In this document: piece after piece, positions 1 to 11,094 of the stretch
How positions within the stretch are numbered: the stretch's first letter is position 1
How the letters are laid out: each line of letters begins with the position of its first letter
Source: Marinobacter arenosus
Lineage (GTDB): Bacteria; Pseudomonadota; Gammaproteobacteria; Pseudomonadales; Oleiphilaceae
Length of the DNA stretch: 64,000 nucleotides
Reading direction: 5' to 3'
NCBI RefSeq assembly: GCF_019264345.1
Contig: NZ_JAHVAO010000001.1
Span: forward strand, 62,001-126,000
Program-made: the position numbers and the translations under genes
The notes under the pieces: model-generated
What the model was told of the DNA's origin: nothing
Database searches by the model: none
Seen by the model: the letters and a program-made list of their open reading frames with translations, nothing else

Positions 1-2481
1 CCGGTACACCGCCGGGTTCTGTTCGCCATGTCCGAACTGAACAACGACTGGAACAAGGCGTACAAGAAATCCGCCCGTGTGGTGGGTGACGTTATCGGTA
101 AATACCACCCCCATGGTGACTCTGCGGTCTACGACACGATTGTTCGTATGGCCCAGCCGTTCTCGCTGCGTTACCCGCTGGTCGACGGTCAGGGCAACTT
201 CGGTTCCATCGATGGTGATAACGCGGCAGCCATGCGTTACACCGAAATCCGGATGGAAAAGATTGCGCACTCGCTGCTGGCGGACCTCGACAAAGAAACG
301 GTGGACTACGTCGACAACTACGACGGCACAGAACGCATTCCGGATGTCCTGCCCACCCGAGTTCCCAACCTGCTGGTCAATGGTTCCTCCGGTATTGCCG
401 TGGGTATGGCAACCAATATTCCACCCCACAACCTGACCGAAGTGGTCAAGGGCTGCCTGGAGCTGATCAATAACCCGGACCTCACCGTCGACGAGCTGAT
501 GGAATTCATTCCCGGTCCGGATTTCCCGACCCAGGGCATCATCAATGGCCGTGCCGGCATCGTTGAGGCTTATCGGACCGGTCGCGGCCGCATTTATATT
601 CGTGCCCGCCATGAAATCGAGCACGACAACAAGACCAACCGCGACGCGATCATCATTACCGAACTGCCTTACCAGCTGAACAAGGCGCGGCTGATCGAGA
701 AAATCGCCGAGCTGGTCAAAGAGAAGCGTCTTGAGGGCATCTCAGAGCTGCGGGACGAGTCCAACAAGGAAGGCATCCGGGTGGTGATTGAGCTGCGTCG
801 GGGTGAAAACCCGGACGTGATCGTCAACAACCTGTTCGCCCAGACCCAGTTGGAAACCGTGTTCGGCATTAACATGGTTGCGCTGATCAACGGTGAGCCG
901 AAGACCCTCAACCTGAAGCAGATGCTGGACGCGTTCGTGCGGCACCGCCGAGAAGTGGTCACCCGTCGGACCATCTTCGAACTGCGTAAGGCGCGGGAGC
1001 GGGGCCACATTCTTGAGGGCCTGACCGTTGCCCTGGCCAACATCGATGAAATCATTGAGCTGATCAAAGCCTCTCCATCGGCGACCGAAGCTAAAGAAAA
1101 ACTGATGGACAAGGGGTGGTCGCCTGGGGATGTTCTGGCCATGCTGGAACGGGCCGGCGAAGACGCCTGCCGTCCGGATGACCTGCCTGAGATCTATGGC
1201 CTTCGTGAAGGGCTGTATCACCTCTCGCCGGAGCAGGCCCAGGCCATTCTGGATCTGCGTCTGCATCGCCTGACCGGTCTGGAGACCGAAAAGCTGCAGA
1301 ACGAATACAAGGAAATCCTCGAAAAGATTGCCGACCTGCTGGACATCTTGGGCGATCCCGAGCGCCTGATGCAGGTCATCCGCGAGGAACTGGAGGCCAT
1401 CGTCGAGGAATTCGGTGACGAGCGCCGCACCGAGATCACCAGCTCCCGTCGTGACCTCACCATCGCGGACCTGATCGACGAAGAAGACCTGGTTGTGACC
1501 ATCTCCCACAGCGGTTACGCCAAGACCCAGGCGGTCGAGGATTACCAGGCCCAGCGCCGTGGCGGCCGGGGCAAGGCGGCCACGTCCATGAAGGACGAAG
1601 ATTTCGTCGAGAAACTGCTGGTGGCCAACTCCCACGACACCATTCTATGTTTCTCCAACCGTGGCAAGGTTTACTGGCTGCGGGTATTCGAAATCCCGCG
1701 CGCCAGTCGCGCTTCCCGCGGCCGTCCGATGGTAAATATCCTGCCGCTGGACGAGGGCGAGCGAATTACGACCTTCCTGCCAGTCCGGGATTACCCGGAA
1801 GACCAGTTTGTACTGATGGCAACCTCCGCTGGTGTGGTCAAGAAGACGCCGCTGCCGAACTTCTCCCGTCCCCGGAGCAGTGGTCTGATTGCCCTGTCCC
1901 TGGATGAGGGCGATACCCTGATTGGCGCCGCCATTACCAAAGGCGATGCGGAAGTGATGCTGTTCTCCACCGCCGGTAAGGCCGTTCGTTTCGCCGAAGA
2001 GGCGGTTCGCCCCATGAGCCGGACCGCCCGTGGTGTGCGCGGCATCAAGATGCCGGAAGGGCACCACGTGGTCTCACTGATTATTCCGCAGGAAGGCGGC
2101 GTGATCCTGACCGCCAGTGAAAACGGTTACGGCAAGCGGACCGCGATTGACGAGTTCCCGACCTACGGTCGCGGCAGCCAGGGCGTTATTGCCATGCAGT
2201 GTTCCGAGCGTAACGGCAACCTGGTTACTGCGCTGCAGCTGTTTGATGGCGATGAGATGATGCTGATCTCCGACAAGGGCACGCTGGTTCGTACCCGGAC
2301 CGACGAGGTTTCCGTACTGAGCCGCAACACCCAGGGCGTGCGCCTGATCAAGCTCAGCCAGGAAGACGAGCGCCTCGTGGGCGTGGAGCGTATTGCCGAA
2401 ACCGACGACGAGGCGCTCGACGGCGAAAAGGGTGAAGGTTCCGCTGAAGGCAGCTCCGAAGACGGTGCCGGCGAGGAATAA
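1..2481 (+). CDS. gyrA: DNA gyrase subunit A (5' end outside window)
   Basis: The frame is open from base 1 and matches GyrA from the PVHRRVL motif onward. By E. coli numbering the first codon is residue 43, so about 42 codons lie upstream of the window. The catalytic tyrosine (AAMRYTE, Tyr122 equivalent) is encoded at 238-240. The quinolone-determining positions are wild type: Ser83 at 121-123 and Asp87 at 133-135. The GyrA box QRRGGRG of the DNA-wrapping C-terminal domain is at 1552-1572. The protein ends in a Glu/Asp/Gly-rich tail, as many gyrases do. GyrA cuts and rejoins DNA in the A2B2 gyrase tetramer and introduces negative supercoils. It is followed at 50 bp by serC, as in Pseudomonas. 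The ATG at 28 is internal, not the start. Confidence 0.98.
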   Translation, partial: PVHRRVLFAMSELNNDWNKAYKKSARVVGDVIGKYHPHGDSAVYDTIVRMAQPFSLRYPLVDGQGNFGSIDGDNAAAMRYTEIRMEKIAHSLLADLDKETVDYVDNYDGTERIPDVLPTRVPNLLVNGSSGIAVGMATNIPPHNLTEVVKGCLELINNPDLTVDELMEFIPGPDFPTQGIINGRAGIVEAYRTGRGRIYIRARHEIEHDNKTNRDAIIITELPYQLNKARLIEKIAELVKEKRLEGISELRDESNKEGIRVVIELRRGENPDVIVNNLFAQTQLETVFGINMVALINGEPKTLNLKQMLDAFVRHRREVVTRRTIFELRKARERGHILEGLTVALANIDEIIELIKASPSATEAKEKLMDKGWSPGDVLAMLERAGEDACRPDDLPEIYGLREGLYHLSPEQAQAILDLRLHRLTGLETEKLQNEYKEILEKIADLLDILGDPERLMQVIREELEAIVEEFGDERRTEITSSRRDLTIADLIDEEDLVVTISHSGYAKTQAVEDYQAQRRGGRGKAATSMKDEDFVEKLLVANSHDTILCFSNRGKVYWLRVFEIPRASRASRGRPMVNILPLDEGERITTFLPVRDYPEDQFVLMATSAGVVKKTPLPNFSRPRSSGLIALSLDEGDTLIGAAITKGDAEVMLFSTAGKAVRFAEEAVRPMSRTARGVRGIKMPEGHHVVSLIIPQEGGVILTASENGYGKRTAIDEFPTYGRGSQGVIAMQCSERNGNLVTALQLFDGDEMMLISDKGTLVRTRTDEVSVLSRNTQGVRLIKLSQEDERLVGVERIAETDDEALDGEKGEGSAEGSSEDGAGEE

Positions 2482-2532
2482 GCCGGCACCGCTACAAGAC
2501 CGAACCAGTAAGACTTGAGAGATCACAGGATC

Positions 2533-3615
2533 ATGAGTAGGGCGTATAACTTTTGTGCAGGCCCGGCGACCTTGCCGGAATCCGTGCTGCTGCAGGCACG
2601 CGAGGAAATGCTGGATTGGCGCGGTACCGGTATGTCCGTCATGGAGATGAGTCATCGCAGCGACGATTTTGTACAGATCGCCGAGACTGCGGAGAAAGAC
2701 TTCCGTGAATTGGCCGGTATATCAGATGATTACGCCGTACTCTTCATGCAGGGTGGAGCTTCTAGCCAGTTTGCCACCATCCCGCTCAATCTTCTGGGAG
2801 AGAAGTCTTCCGCGGATTATGTGAACACCGGCATCTGGTCCAAGAAGGCGATTGCGGAAGCAAAACGCTATGGCGAGGTGAATGTGGTGGCGAGCTCGGA
2901 GGAATCCGGCTTCACCACCATTCCGGATGTGTCCGGTTGGCAACTCAACGCCGATGCTGCGTATCTGCACTACACGCCGAACGAAACCATCGGGGGACTC
3001 GAGTACGACTTCATCCCGGACAGTGGCAATGTGCCGCTGGTGGCGGATATGTCGTCCACCATGCTGTCCCGTCCGATGGATTTCTCGAAGTTCGGTCTGA
3101 TCTACGCCGGTGCCCAGAAAAACATCGGCCCCTCGGGGCTGGTTGTCGTGGCTATCCGGAAGGATCTGCTGGGCAAGGCCCGCAAGGAAACGCCGACCAT
3201 GATGAACTACCAGGTCATCGCCGATAACGACTCCATGTACAACACCCCGGCGACCTATTCGTGGTACCTGGCCGGGCTGGTCTTCAAATGGCTGAAGGCC
3301 CAGGGCGGCGTCGAAGCCATGGGTGAGATCAATCATCGCAAGGCGAGGAAGCTGTACGATTTCATCGATACCAACGACTTCTATGCGAACCCAATTGATC
3401 CCCGGTACCGCTCCTGGATGAATGTTCCATTTACCCTGGCGGACGACGGTCTCAACGGTGAGTTTCTGAAAGGCGCAGACGCCCGCGGTCTTCTCAATCT
3501 GAAGGGGCATCGCTCCGTCGGCGGCATGCGCGCCAGTATCTACAATGCCATGCCTGAGGCCGGCGTTGACGCCCTGATCCAGTACATGGCGGAATTCGCC
3601 AGGGAGCGTGGCTGA
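2533..3615 (+). CDS. serC: phosphoserine aminotransferase
   Basis: SerC converts 3-phosphohydroxypyruvate and glutamate to phosphoserine and 2-oxoglutarate, and also serves the pyridoxal phosphate pathway. The ATG at 2533 opens MSRAYNFCAGPATLPE, the usual SerC N-terminus, and gives 360 residues (E. coli 362). An ATG further upstream, at 2515, would only add a non-conserved extension. The PLP lysine lies in GAQKNIGPSG at about residue 196. The HRSVGGMRASIYNAMP stretch near the C-terminus is typical of the family. It is the first biosynthetic gene of the aromatic supraoperon and stands 2 bp before pheA, so translational coupling is likely. Confidence 0.97.
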   Translation: MSRAYNFCAGPATLPESVLLQAREEMLDWRGTGMSVMEMSHRSDDFVQIAETAEKDFRELAGISDDYAVLFMQGGASSQFATIPLNLLGEKSSADYVNTGIWSKKAIAEAKRYGEVNVVASSEESGFTTIPDVSGWQLNADAAYLHYTPNETIGGLEYDFIPDSGNVPLVADMSSTMLSRPMDFSKFGLIYAGAQKNIGPSGLVVVAIRKDLLGKARKETPTMMNYQVIADNDSMYNTPATYSWYLAGLVFKWLKAQGGVEAMGEINHRKARKLYDFIDTNDFYANPIDPRYRSWMNVPFTLADDGLNGEFLKGADARGLLNLKGHRSVGGMRASIYNAMPEAGVDALIQYMAEFARERG

Positions 3616-3617
3616 GC

Positions 3618-4715
3618 ATGAGTGACGAGCAAATTCGCCTGGGGGAGCTTCGGGACGAAATCGATAGCCTCGACCAGCAGATCATGGATCTGATCAGCGC
3701 CCGGGCTCGCTGTGCACAGGAAGTGGCGCATGTGAAAATGGCGTCGAATCCGGACCAGGATGTCTTCTTTTATCGCCCTGAGCGCGAAGCGCAGGTGCTG
3801 CGCCGTATCAAGGAGCAGAACCCGGGGCCTTTGTCTTCTGAGGAAATGGCCCGGCTGTTCCGCGAGATCATGTCTGCATGCCTGGCTCTGGAAAAGCCGA
3901 TGCACATTGCTTTTCTGGGCCCGGTGGGTACCTTTACCCAGGCTGCGGCTTTGAAGCATTTCGGGCACTCGGTGATCAGTGTGCCCCTGCCGGCCATTGA
4001 TGCCGTGTTCCGGGAAGTGGAGTCCGGCGCCGCTCACTACGGCGTGGTGCCGGTGGAAAACTCCACCGAGGGCATGATCAATCACACCCTGGATATGTTC
4101 ATGTCGTCACCGCTGAAAATTTGCGGTGAGGTTCAGCTTCGAATTCATCACCACCTGCTGGTGTCGCCGAAGCACAAGGACCAGGAAATCACCCGGATCT
4201 ATTCCCATCAGCAGTCCTTTGCCCAGTGCCGCCAGTGGTTGGATACCCACCGCTACGGTATTGAGCGCATTACCGTGTCCAGCAACGCCGAGGCAGCCCG
4301 CCGAGCGGCAGAGGAGTCTGGTGCGGCGGCCATTGCCGGCGATATGGCGGCGGAGCTCTACGGGCTGGAGAAACTGGCCAACAGCATTGAGGATCGGCCG
4401 GATAATACGACACGATTCCTCATTATTGGCCGCGAAGAAGTGCCGGCCAGTGGGAACGACAAGTCTTCCATCCTGGTTTCCATGCGTAACAAGCCCGGCG
4501 CACTGTATCAGCTCCTCGAGCCGTTTCACCGGCATGGTATCAGCCTGACCCGGATCGAAACGCGACCGTCGCCCAGTGGTACCTGGGCGTATGTGTTCTA
4601 CATCGATTTCGAGGGGCACATGGAAGACGAGCCGGTGCGCAATCTGTTGGCTGAAGTGGACGACGAAGCGGTTGAGCTCAAGCGGTTGGGTTCCTATCCG
4701 ATTGGTGTGCTCTAG
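3618..4715 (+). CDS. pheA: bifunctional chorismate mutase / prephenate dehydratase (P-protein)
   Basis: This 365-residue cytoplasmic enzyme channels chorismate through prephenate to phenylpyruvate, the phenylalanine branch point. Residues 1-90 form an AroQ-type chorismate mutase helical domain (LRDEIDSLDQQIMDLI). Residues 95-275 form the prephenate dehydratase domain (AFLGPVGTFTQAAA, PVENSTEG, and the TRFLIIGRE signature). Residues 283-360 form an ACT regulatory domain with the GALYQLLEPF and SLTRIETRPS motifs that bind phenylalanine in this family, so feedback inhibition is expected. It begins 2 bp after serC and is followed by hisC, the pseudomonad order. Confidence 0.97.
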   Translation: MSDEQIRLGELRDEIDSLDQQIMDLISARARCAQEVAHVKMASNPDQDVFFYRPEREAQVLRRIKEQNPGPLSSEEMARLFREIMSACLALEKPMHIAFLGPVGTFTQAAALKHFGHSVISVPLPAIDAVFREVESGAAHYGVVPVENSTEGMINHTLDMFMSSPLKICGEVQLRIHHHLLVSPKHKDQEITRIYSHQQSFAQCRQWLDTHRYGIERITVSSNAEAARRAAEESGAAAIAGDMAAELYGLEKLANSIEDRPDNTTRFLIIGREEVPASGNDKSSILVSMRNKPGALYQLLEPFHRHGISLTRIETRPSPSGTWAYVFYIDFEGHMEDEPVRNLLAEVDDEAVELKRLGSYPIGVL

Positions 4716-4750
4716 AGTCCGGGTCTTCGGGTAAGCAACGAGGTAAGGCT

Positions 4751-5884
4751 ATGGCGTTTGATTACCAAAGCCTGGCAGTGAAAGGGGTTCAGGCATTATC
4801 TCCCTACCAGCCGGGTAAACCGATTGACGAGCTGGCCCGTGAGCTGGGGCTGAACCCGGCCGATATCGTCAAGCTGGCCAGCAACGAAAACCCGCTCGGA
4901 CCCAGTGAGAAGGCGCTCTCCGCGGTCAGGAAGGCGCTACCAGAACTGTGCCTGTATCCCGACGGCAATGGGTTTGATCTGAAGCAGGCGTTGGCCGCGC
5001 GCTTCGACGTGGGGATGGACCAGATTACCCTGGGTAACGGTTCGAACGACGTGCTGGAAGTGATTGCCCGATGTTTTGCCGACCGGGATTCGGAGGTCAT
5101 CTTTTCTCAGTATGCCTTCGCCGTTTACCCACTGGTAACCCAGGCCATTGGCGCGACGGGCATTTCCGTTCCGGCAAAGGCGTGGGGGCATGACCTCGAT
5201 GCCATGGCGGCTGCCGTAACGGATCGGACACGACTGGTTTTCGTGGCGAACCCGAATAATCCAACCGGCACCGTGCACAAGGCAGGCGCCGTCGAAGCAT
5301 TCCTGGAGAAAATTCCCGCCCGTGTTCTGGTGGTTCTCGATGAGGCCTATTGCGAATACCTGCAGGGCGATCAGTACCCCGATGGCCTCAAGCTTCTGAG
5401 CCGGTTCCCCAACCTCATTGTCTGCCGGACCTTCTCCAAGGCCTGGGGGCTTGCCGCGCTTCGGGTCGGCTACAGCATCTGCTCCCCGGAGATTGCCGAT
5501 ATTCTTAACCGCGTTCGCCAGCCGTTTAACGTCGACACACTGGCCCTGGCCGCGGCAACCGCTGTCCTGGGTGACGAGGACTACCTCGAGCGGGCCCGTG
5601 AGGTGAATTCCGCTGGCCTGAAGCAGTTGGAGCAGGCGTTCGACCGGTTGGGTCTCGACTATATTCCGTCTGCGGGCAATTTCGTCGCCGTCGATGTCGG
5701 CGGGCAGGCTCAGGAAATCTATCGGTCACTGCTTGCCCAGGGGGTCATCGTGCGCCCCGTTGCCGGTTATGGCATGCCCAACCATCTGCGCGTGTCGGTC
5801 GGATTGCCAGCCGAGAACGAGCGGTTTATCGAAGCCCTGAAACAAGCGCTGACGCCATCAGGGCAGGGAGCCGCGGGTGCCTGA
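4751..5884 (+). CDS. hisC: histidinol-phosphate / aromatic aminotransferase
   Basis: A class I/II PLP aminotransferase of 377 residues, of the type called HisC2 or HisHb in pseudomonad aromatic operons. It transaminates imidazole-acetol phosphate and, in this context, probably aromatic keto acids. Visible motifs are KLASNENPLGPS near the N-terminus, NPNNPTGT in the middle, and the PLP lysine in TFSKAWGLAALRVGY (about residue 230). The start ATG at 4751 follows a GAGGTAAGG-type ribosome binding site. The last 8 bp overlap tyrA/aroA, pointing to coupled translation. Position between pheA and tyrA/aroA suggests it closes both the phenylalanine and tyrosine branches. Confidence 0.93.
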   Translation: MAFDYQSLAVKGVQALSPYQPGKPIDELARELGLNPADIVKLASNENPLGPSEKALSAVRKALPELCLYPDGNGFDLKQALAARFDVGMDQITLGNGSNDVLEVIARCFADRDSEVIFSQYAFAVYPLVTQAIGATGISVPAKAWGHDLDAMAAAVTDRTRLVFVANPNNPTGTVHKAGAVEAFLEKIPARVLVVLDEAYCEYLQGDQYPDGLKLLSRFPNLIVCRTFSKAWGLAALRVGYSICSPEIADILNRVRQPFNVDTLALAAATAVLGDEDYLERAREVNSAGLKQLEQAFDRLGLDYIPSAGNFVAVDVGGQAQEIYRSLLAQGVIVRPVAGYGMPNHLRVSVGLPAENERFIEALKQALTPSGQGAAGA

Positions 5885-8111
5885 TCAACAGCCTCTGTTC
5901 AAGCGTGTCGCGATCATCGGCCTTGGTCTGATAGGCGGATCGCTGGCCTGTGCGATCCGACGTAATGGCTTGGCAGAGCAGGTGGTTGGCGCCGACAAGC
6001 GTGCCGATGAGCTGGCGCTGGGTCAGGAGCTGGGCGTTATTGACGAAGCGGCAAGCTCCATTGAAGAGGCGGTGAAGGGCAGTGATCTGGTGGTTCTGGC
6101 TGTGCCGGTCCGGGCAACGCGCGCTGTGCTGGCGGAAATTCAGCCATGGCTCGGAGAGAACGCCGTACTGACCGACGTCGGCAGCACCAAATCCAGTTTT
6201 GTCGCCGATGTCGAAGCGGTTTTCGGTGGGCTGTCGCCGAACGTGATCCCCGGTCACCCGATTGCCGGCTCCGAGAAGAGCGGAATCCGGGCCGCCAATC
6301 CGGAGCTGTTTGCCCGGCACAAGGTCATCCTGACACCTGGCGACCAGGCCAGTCCATCGGCACTGGAGCGCTTGAAGCGGCTTTGGGAAGGGTGTGGCGC
6401 AACCGTACTGACCATGTCGGTGGGCTATCACGACGAAGTGTTGGCTGCCACCAGCCATCTTCCGCACCTGATCGCTTTCTCTCTGGTGGATACACTGGCC
6501 GGCGAAGATGAGAACATGGACATCTTCCGTTATGCGGCCGGTGGCTTTCGCGATTTCACCCGGATTGCTGCCAGTGATCCGGTCATGTGGCACGATATCT
6601 TCCTTTCCAACCGACAGGCAGTGCTTCGCGTGATCGACCATTTCACCCATGATCTGGATCAGTTGCGCGAGGCCATTGCCAATCAGGACAGTGCCACGCT
6701 GTTGCGGGTTTTCAGTCGCGCCAAGGCGGCGCGGGAACATTTTTCAAAGATGCTTTCAGGACAGGCTTACGTGACAAACAACGCTGAGAAACAGGTAACG
6801 TTCCGTCTTCAGCCCGGCGGCGCCGTGACCGGTGATATCCGGGTGCCGGGTGACAAATCCATGTCCCACCGCTCGATTATGCTGGGCGCGCTGGCCGATG
6901 GGACCACCGAAGTAAAAGGTTTTCTTGAAGGTGAAGACAGCCTCGCCACGCTGCAGGCATTCCGGGATATGGGGGTCACCATAGAGGGACCGGATGCCGG
7001 CTTCGTGCGGATCCACGGTGTTGGCATCAACGGTCTTCAGGCGCCGCGGGGCCCGCTCTATCTGGGCAATTCCGGTACCGCCATGCGTTTGTTCGCCGGC
7101 CTGCTCGCCGCCCAGCCGTTCGATTCCGAGCTGACCGGTGACGCCAGCCTGTCCAAGCGTCCCATGGGGCGGGTTGCCGATCCGCTGCGGGCCATGGGTG
7201 CGGTTATCGACACTGCCGAGGGCGGTCGACCGCCGCTGAAAATTCGTGGCGGCCAACATCTGACTGGCATCCATTATGAAATGCCCGTTGCCAGCGCGCA
7301 GGTGAAATCCTGCCTGTTGCTGGCCGGTCTTTACGCCGAAGGCAGCACCTCGGTGACCGAGCCCGCGCCTACCCGGGATCATACGGAGCGTATGCTGGCG
7401 GGATTCGGGTACCACGTGCACCGTGATGGCGCCACAGCCAGCGTCAGTGGGGGCGGGCAGTTGACGGCCACCAACATTGACGTACCCGCGGATATCTCGT
7501 CGGCGGCGTTTTTCCTGGTTGCTGCCAGCATTGCGCCAGGCTCCGACCTGGTGTTGCGCCACGTGGGAATGAACCCGACGCGAGTTGGTGTGATCAACAT
7601 CCTCCGCATGATGGGCGCGGATATCGAAGTGCTGGATGAGCGCGAGATTGGCGGTGAGCCTGTTGCTGATCTGCGTGTCCGGGCGGCCGAGTTGAAAGGG
7701 ATCGATATTCCCGAGGATCAGGTGCCGCTGGCGATTGATGAGTTTCCAGTCCTGTTCATTGCTGCGACCTGCGCCAAGGGGCGTACGGTGCTGCGCGGAG
7801 CGGAAGAGCTTCGGGTGAAGGAGAGTGACCGGATTCAGGTCATGGCAGATGGGCTGGCAGCCCTGAGTGTTGAAACCACGGTCACGCCGGATGGTATTGT
7901 GATCGAGGGCGGTCAGACCATCGGCAGTGGTACGGTCAACAGCCATGGCGATCACCGGATTGCCATGTCCTTCGCAGTGGCCTCCCTGCGGGCCAAGGGC
8001 GAGATCGAAGTGACCGACTGTGCGAATGTCGCGACCTCTTTCCCGGGTTTCGTGACGCTGGCCCGGAGCACCGGAATCCACATCGAGGCCGAGGGAGAGG
8101 CAAATGACTGA
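5877..8111 (+). CDS. tyrA-aroA: fused cyclohexadienyl/prephenate dehydrogenase and EPSP synthase
   Basis: One 744-residue polypeptide carries two enzymes of aromatic synthesis. Residues 1-295 are TyrA: the NAD(P) site [10 protein letters not shown], the [10 protein letters not shown] active-site motif, and the helical C-terminal dimer domain. The region from about residue 303 is AroA (5-enolpyruvylshikimate-3-phosphate synthase), beginning [12 protein letters not shown], with [15 protein letters not shown], and [11 protein letters not shown]. AroA makes EPSP upstream of chorismate, while TyrA uses prephenate or arogenate downstream. The start is GTG at 5877, overlapping the end of hisC by 8 bp. 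The end overlaps cmk by 8 bp. The same fusion is known in Pseudomonas. A GTG near 6770 could in principle give free AroA, but I see no clear ribosome binding site for it. Confidence 0.95.
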   Translation: MPDQQPLFKRVAIIGLGLIGGSLACAIRRNGLAEQVVGADKRADELALGQELGVIDEAASSIEEAVKGSDLVVLAVPVRATRAVLAEIQPWLGENAVLTDVGSTKSSFVADVEAVFGGLSPNVIPGHPIAGSEKSGIRAANPELFARHKVILTPGDQASPSALERLKRLWEGCGATVLTMSVGYHDEVLAATSHLPHLIAFSLVDTLAGEDENMDIFRYAAGGFRDFTRIAASDPVMWHDIFLSNRQAVLRVIDHFTHDLDQLREAIANQDSATLLRVFSRAKAAREHFSKMLSGQAYVTNNAEKQVTFRLQPGGAVTGDIRVPGDKSMSHRSIMLGALADGTTEVKGFLEGEDSLATLQAFRDMGVTIEGPDAGFVRIHGVGINGLQAPRGPLYLGNSGTAMRLFAGLLAAQPFDSELTGDASLSKRPMGRVADPLRAMGAVIDTAEGGRPPLKIRGGQHLTGIHYEMPVASAQVKSCLLLAGLYAEGSTSVTEPAPTRDHTERMLAGFGYHVHRDGATASVSGGGQLTATNIDVPADISSAAFFLVAASIAPGSDLVLRHVGMNPTRVGVINILRMMGADIEVLDEREIGGEPVADLRVRAAELKGIDIPEDQVPLAIDEFPVLFIAATCAKGRTVLRGAEELRVKESDRIQVMADGLAALSVETTVTPDGIVIEGGQTIGSGTVNSHGDHRIAMSFAVASLRAKGEIEVTDCANVATSFPGFVTLARSTGIHIEAEGEAND

Positions 8112-8784
8112 GCGCGAGGCGACCGTCATTACCGTGGATGGCCCAGGCGGTTCGGGCAAGGGGACCATTACCCAGATGCTGGCCAGGAAGCTCGGATTTC
8201 ATTTGCTCGACAGTGGCGCGCTCTACCGGTTGACTGCTCTCGCAGCGGTGCGCCAGGGCGTTTCCCTCGATGACGAGGAGGGCCTGATCCGAGTTGCCTC
8301 TTCGCTGGATGTCGCCTTTGAGCCGACGCCGGCGGGTGAACCGGCCAGGGTGATCCTGGCGGGGGAGGACGTGACCTCGGAAATCCGGACCGAAGCCTGT
8401 GGTGACAATGCCTCGCGGGTTGCCGTGATGCAGCCGGTCAGAGATGCGCTTTTGCAGCGCCAGAGGGATTTCAGGAAGCCGCCGGGACTGGTCGCCGATG
8501 GTCGGGATATGGGCACGGTCGTTTTCCCCGACGCGCCGGTCAAGATTTTCCTGACCGCCAGTGCCGAGGAGCGAGCCCGGAGACGATTTAGCCAGTTGAA
8601 GGACGCGGGTGTCGATGTTAACATTGATGCCCTTTTAGAGGAGATACGGGTTCGTGACGAACGGGATATGAACCGTTCTGCAGCCCCTCTCAAGCCTGCG
8701 GATGATGCGCAAGTCATTGATTCCACAGGATTGAGTATAGAAGAGGTGTTAGACAGGTGTATGGCCGCAGCAGGTCAGGCCTGA
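8104..8784 (+). CDS. cmk: cytidylate (CMP/dCMP) kinase
   Basis: This 226-residue cytoplasmic nucleoside monophosphate kinase phosphorylates CMP and dCMP with ATP. The P-loop GPGGSGKGT is at residues 13-21, followed by the substrate motif LDSGALYR and the [13 protein letters not shown] segment that binds the CMP base in this family. The lid region is ERARRRF. Length matches E. coli Cmk (227). The ATG at 8104 overlaps the end of tyrA/aroA by 8 bp and has a strong purine-rich ribosome binding site (GAGGGAGAGG) inside that gene. The cmk-rpsA order is widely conserved. Confidence 0.97.
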   Translation: MTEREATVITVDGPGGSGKGTITQMLARKLGFHLLDSGALYRLTALAAVRQGVSLDDEEGLIRVASSLDVAFEPTPAGEPARVILAGEDVTSEIRTEACGDNASRVAVMQPVRDALLQRQRDFRKPPGLVADGRDMGTVVFPDAPVKIFLTASAEERARRRFSQLKDAGVDVNIDALLEEIRVRDERDMNRSAAPLKPADDAQVIDSTGLSIEEVLDRCMAAAGQA

Positions 8785-8914
8785 CTGCACCTTTTTGTCG
8801 TTGAAATGCCGGATGTGGCGTTATCGGCCAGCCACTGGCCACACCCGGACATGACTAACAGACCGTGTTGCTGGTAGCACGGAGTAAACTTGCGTTGATC
8901 ACATAGGACACATA
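8785..8914 (+). promoter_or_regulatory. rpsA leader with imperfect hairpins
   Basis: The 130-base gap holds two imperfect stem-loops, one pairing GTGTGGC-like and GCCACAC-like segments around 8810-8850 and one with CCGTG/CACGG arms around 8862-8881. Ahead of the rpsA ATG is AGGA. In E. coli the S1 protein represses its own translation through a structured leader; a similar role here is inference. I could not pick a convincing promoter by eye. Confidence 0.35.
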
Positions 8915-10606
8915 ATGAGCGAGAGCTTTGCGGATCTTTTTGAAGAAAGCCTGAAAGAAATTGACATGCAACCGGGTTCCATCGTCCAGGGAACCGTAGT
9001 TGACGTCGACAGCGACTGGGTCACCGTTAACGCCGGACTGAAGTCCGAAGGCGTTATCCCCGCCTCCCAGTTCCTTAACGAAAAAGGCGAGTTGGAAATT
9101 GCTATCGGCGACGTTGTCGATGTAGCTCTCGATGCTGTTGAAGACGGCTTCGGGGAAACCCGTCTGTCTCGCGAGAAGGCCAAGCGCGCTGAAGCCTGGA
9201 AGGTACTTGAGAAGTCCTTCGAAGCGGAAGAGGTTGTCAAGGGCATTATCAACGGTAAGGTCAAGGGCGGTTTCACCGTCGATCTGGCCGGCATCCGCGC
9301 CTTCCTGCCCGGCTCTTTGGTAGACGTTCGTCCGGTTCGCGACACCGCGCACCTGGAGAACAAGGAACTCGAGTTCAAGGTTATCAAGCTGGACCAGAAG
9401 CGTAACAACGTGGTTGTTTCCCGCCGCGCCGTTCTGGAAGCTGAAAACAGTGCTGAGCGCGAAGCTCTGCTGGAAACCCTGACCGAAGGTCTGGAAATCA
9501 AGGGTATCGTCAAGAACCTGACCGACTACGGCGCGTTCGTAGATCTGGGCGGGGTTGACGGCCTGCTGCACATCACAGACATGGCTTGGAAGCGCATCAA
9601 GCATCCGAGCGAAATCGTGAATGTGGGCGATGAGATCAACGTTAAAGTTCTGAAGTTCGACCGTGAGCGTAACCGCGTTTCACTGGGTCTGAAGCAACTG
9701 GGCGAAGATCCGTGGGTTGATATCAAGGGTCGCTATCCGGAAGGCACCAAGGTTACTGCGCGTGTAACCAACCTGACTGATTACGGCTGCTTCGCTGAGC
9801 TGGAAGAAGGTGTTGAAGGTCTGGTCCACGTATCCGAAATGGATTGGACCAACAAGAACATCCATCCGTCCAAGGTCGTCCAGGTAGGCGACGAAGTGGA
9901 AGTGATGATTCTGGATATCGACGAAGAGCGTCGTCGTATCTCCCTGGGTATCAAGCAGTGCGTTTCCAACCCGTGGGAAGACTTCTCCAGCAACTTCAAC
10001 AAGGGCGACCGTATCTCCGGTAAGATCAAGTCAATCACTGACTTCGGTATCTTCATCGGCCTGGACGGTGGCATCGACGGTCTGGTTCACCTGTCTGACA
10101 TCAGCTGGAACGAGACTGGCGAAGAAGCGGTTCGTGAATACAAGAAGGGTGACGAAGTTGAAACCGTTATCCTGTCTGTTGATCCGGAGCGCGAGCGCAT
10201 TTCCCTCGGTATCAAGCAGCTCGAGAGCGACCCGTTCGCCGAGTTTGTACAGCTGAACGACAAGGGCTCCATCGTGAAGGGCACCGTGTCTGCTGTTGAT
10301 GCCAAGGCTGCGACCATCGCCCTGAACGACGAAGTTGAAGCCGTACTGAAGGCGTCTGAAATCAGCCGTGACCGTGTTGAAGATGCACGCAACGCGCTGA
10401 AGGAAGGCGAAGAAGTCGAAGCGAAGATTATCAGCATCGACCGCAAGAACCGCATCATCAACCTGTCAGTGAAGTCCAAAGACGTTGAGGACGACAAGCA
10501 GGCACTTGAAGGTGTACGGGCGAAAGCGGCTGAAACTTCTGGTGCGACCACCATCGGTGATCTCATCAAGGAGCAGATGCAGCAGCAGAATGCCAACAAA
10601 GATTAA
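8915..10606 (+). CDS. rpsA: 30S ribosomal protein S1
   Basis: S1 binds mRNA and unfolds structured initiation regions on the small ribosomal subunit. The 563-residue product contains six S1/OB-fold repeats. The central ones show the standard G-x-V-x-x-(I/L)-TDYGAF-V-x-L pattern (for example [14 protein letters not shown] and [14 protein letters not shown]) and VSLGLKQL / ISLGIKQ ends. The first two repeats are more divergent, as in all long S1 proteins, and bind the ribosome. Length is close to E. coli (557). It sits between cmk and ihfB, the usual gammaproteobacterial order, and is followed by a strong terminator. Confidence 0.98.
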   Translation: MSESFADLFEESLKEIDMQPGSIVQGTVVDVDSDWVTVNAGLKSEGVIPASQFLNEKGELEIAIGDVVDVALDAVEDGFGETRLSREKAKRAEAWKVLEKSFEAEEVVKGIINGKVKGGFTVDLAGIRAFLPGSLVDVRPVRDTAHLENKELEFKVIKLDQKRNNVVVSRRAVLEAENSAEREALLETLTEGLEIKGIVKNLTDYGAFVDLGGVDGLLHITDMAWKRIKHPSEIVNVGDEINVKVLKFDRERNRVSLGLKQLGEDPWVDIKGRYPEGTKVTARVTNLTDYGCFAELEEGVEGLVHVSEMDWTNKNIHPSKVVQVGDEVEVMILDIDEERRRISLGIKQCVSNPWEDFSSNFNKGDRISGKIKSITDFGIFIGLDGGIDGLVHLSDISWNETGEEAVREYKKGDEVETVILSVDPERERISLGIKQLESDPFAEFVQLNDKGSIVKGTVSAVDAKAATIALNDEVEAVLKASEISRDRVEDARNALKEGEEVEAKIISIDRKNRIINLSVKSKDVEDDKQALEGVRAKAAETSGATTIGDLIKEQMQQQNANKD

Positions 10607-10630
10607 TATCTCAGGTTGGTAAGAAAAAAA

Positions 10631-10655
10631 CGGGCTCTAAGAGCCCGTTTTTTTT
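10631..10655 (+). terminator. rho-independent terminator after rpsA
   Basis: A perfect 7-bp stem CGGGCTC / GAGCCCG with a TAA loop is followed by eight T residues and then another T-rich run. It lies 24 bp after the rpsA stop and should end the supraoperon transcript before ihfB. An A-run precedes the stem, so it may work in both directions. Confidence 0.93.
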
Positions 10656-10740
10656 GTGTTTTTTTTTGGTTTGGCTAAACTGGTAGTCATGAGAGTCCGG
10701 TAATCATCGGCCGAATAATAATGAAAGAGGGAAACGCCTC

Positions 10741-11037
10741 ATGACGAAGTCCGAACTGGTCGAGCTGATTGCGTCCAAGCAAACTCAGCTTTCCGTTAAA
10801 GATGTAGAGTTGGCTGTGAAGACCATCATTGAGCATATGTCTCAATCCCTTGCCGATGGTCAGAGAATTGAAATTCGTGGGTTTGGTAGCTTTTCCCTGC
10901 ATCACAGGGCTGCTCGCACCGGTCGGAACCCCAAAACCGGTGAAGCGGTTCAGTTGCCCGCCAAGTATGTTCCTCATTTCAAGCCGGGCAAAGAGTTGCG
11001 GGAACAGGTAAACGACAGCCTGAAAAAAGGCTTCTGA
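10741..11037 (+). CDS. ihfB: integration host factor subunit beta
   Basis: IHF-beta pairs with IHF-alpha and bends DNA sharply at specific sites, acting in transcription, recombination and replication. The 98-residue product has the HU/IHF fold: [11 protein letters not shown] at the N-terminus, the [21 protein letters not shown]-binding arm (residues about 46-63), and the [14 protein letters not shown] segment. Conservation is strong along the full length. It has its own space after the rpsA terminator and is followed at 57 bp by lapA. Confidence 0.97.
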   Translation: MTKSELVELIASKQTQLSVKDVELAVKTIIEHMSQSLADGQRIEIRGFGSFSLHHRAARTGRNPKTGEAVQLPAKYVPHFKPGKELREQVNDSLKKGF

Positions 11038-11094
11038 CGCCGGATCGGGGAACAGGTATAATCCGGGCTTTTCCGACGCCCATTTGGGAGCTCT

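Noticed and set aside
742..1635. 297-residue minus-strand open frame inside gyrA
   Set aside because: It is a shadow of the high-GC third codon positions of gyrA; there is no ribosome site and the sequence is low in conserved motifs.
6756..8168. 470-residue minus-strand open frame over tyrA/aroA
   Set aside because: It lies wholly opposite a well-conserved enzyme gene and shows no recognisable domain.
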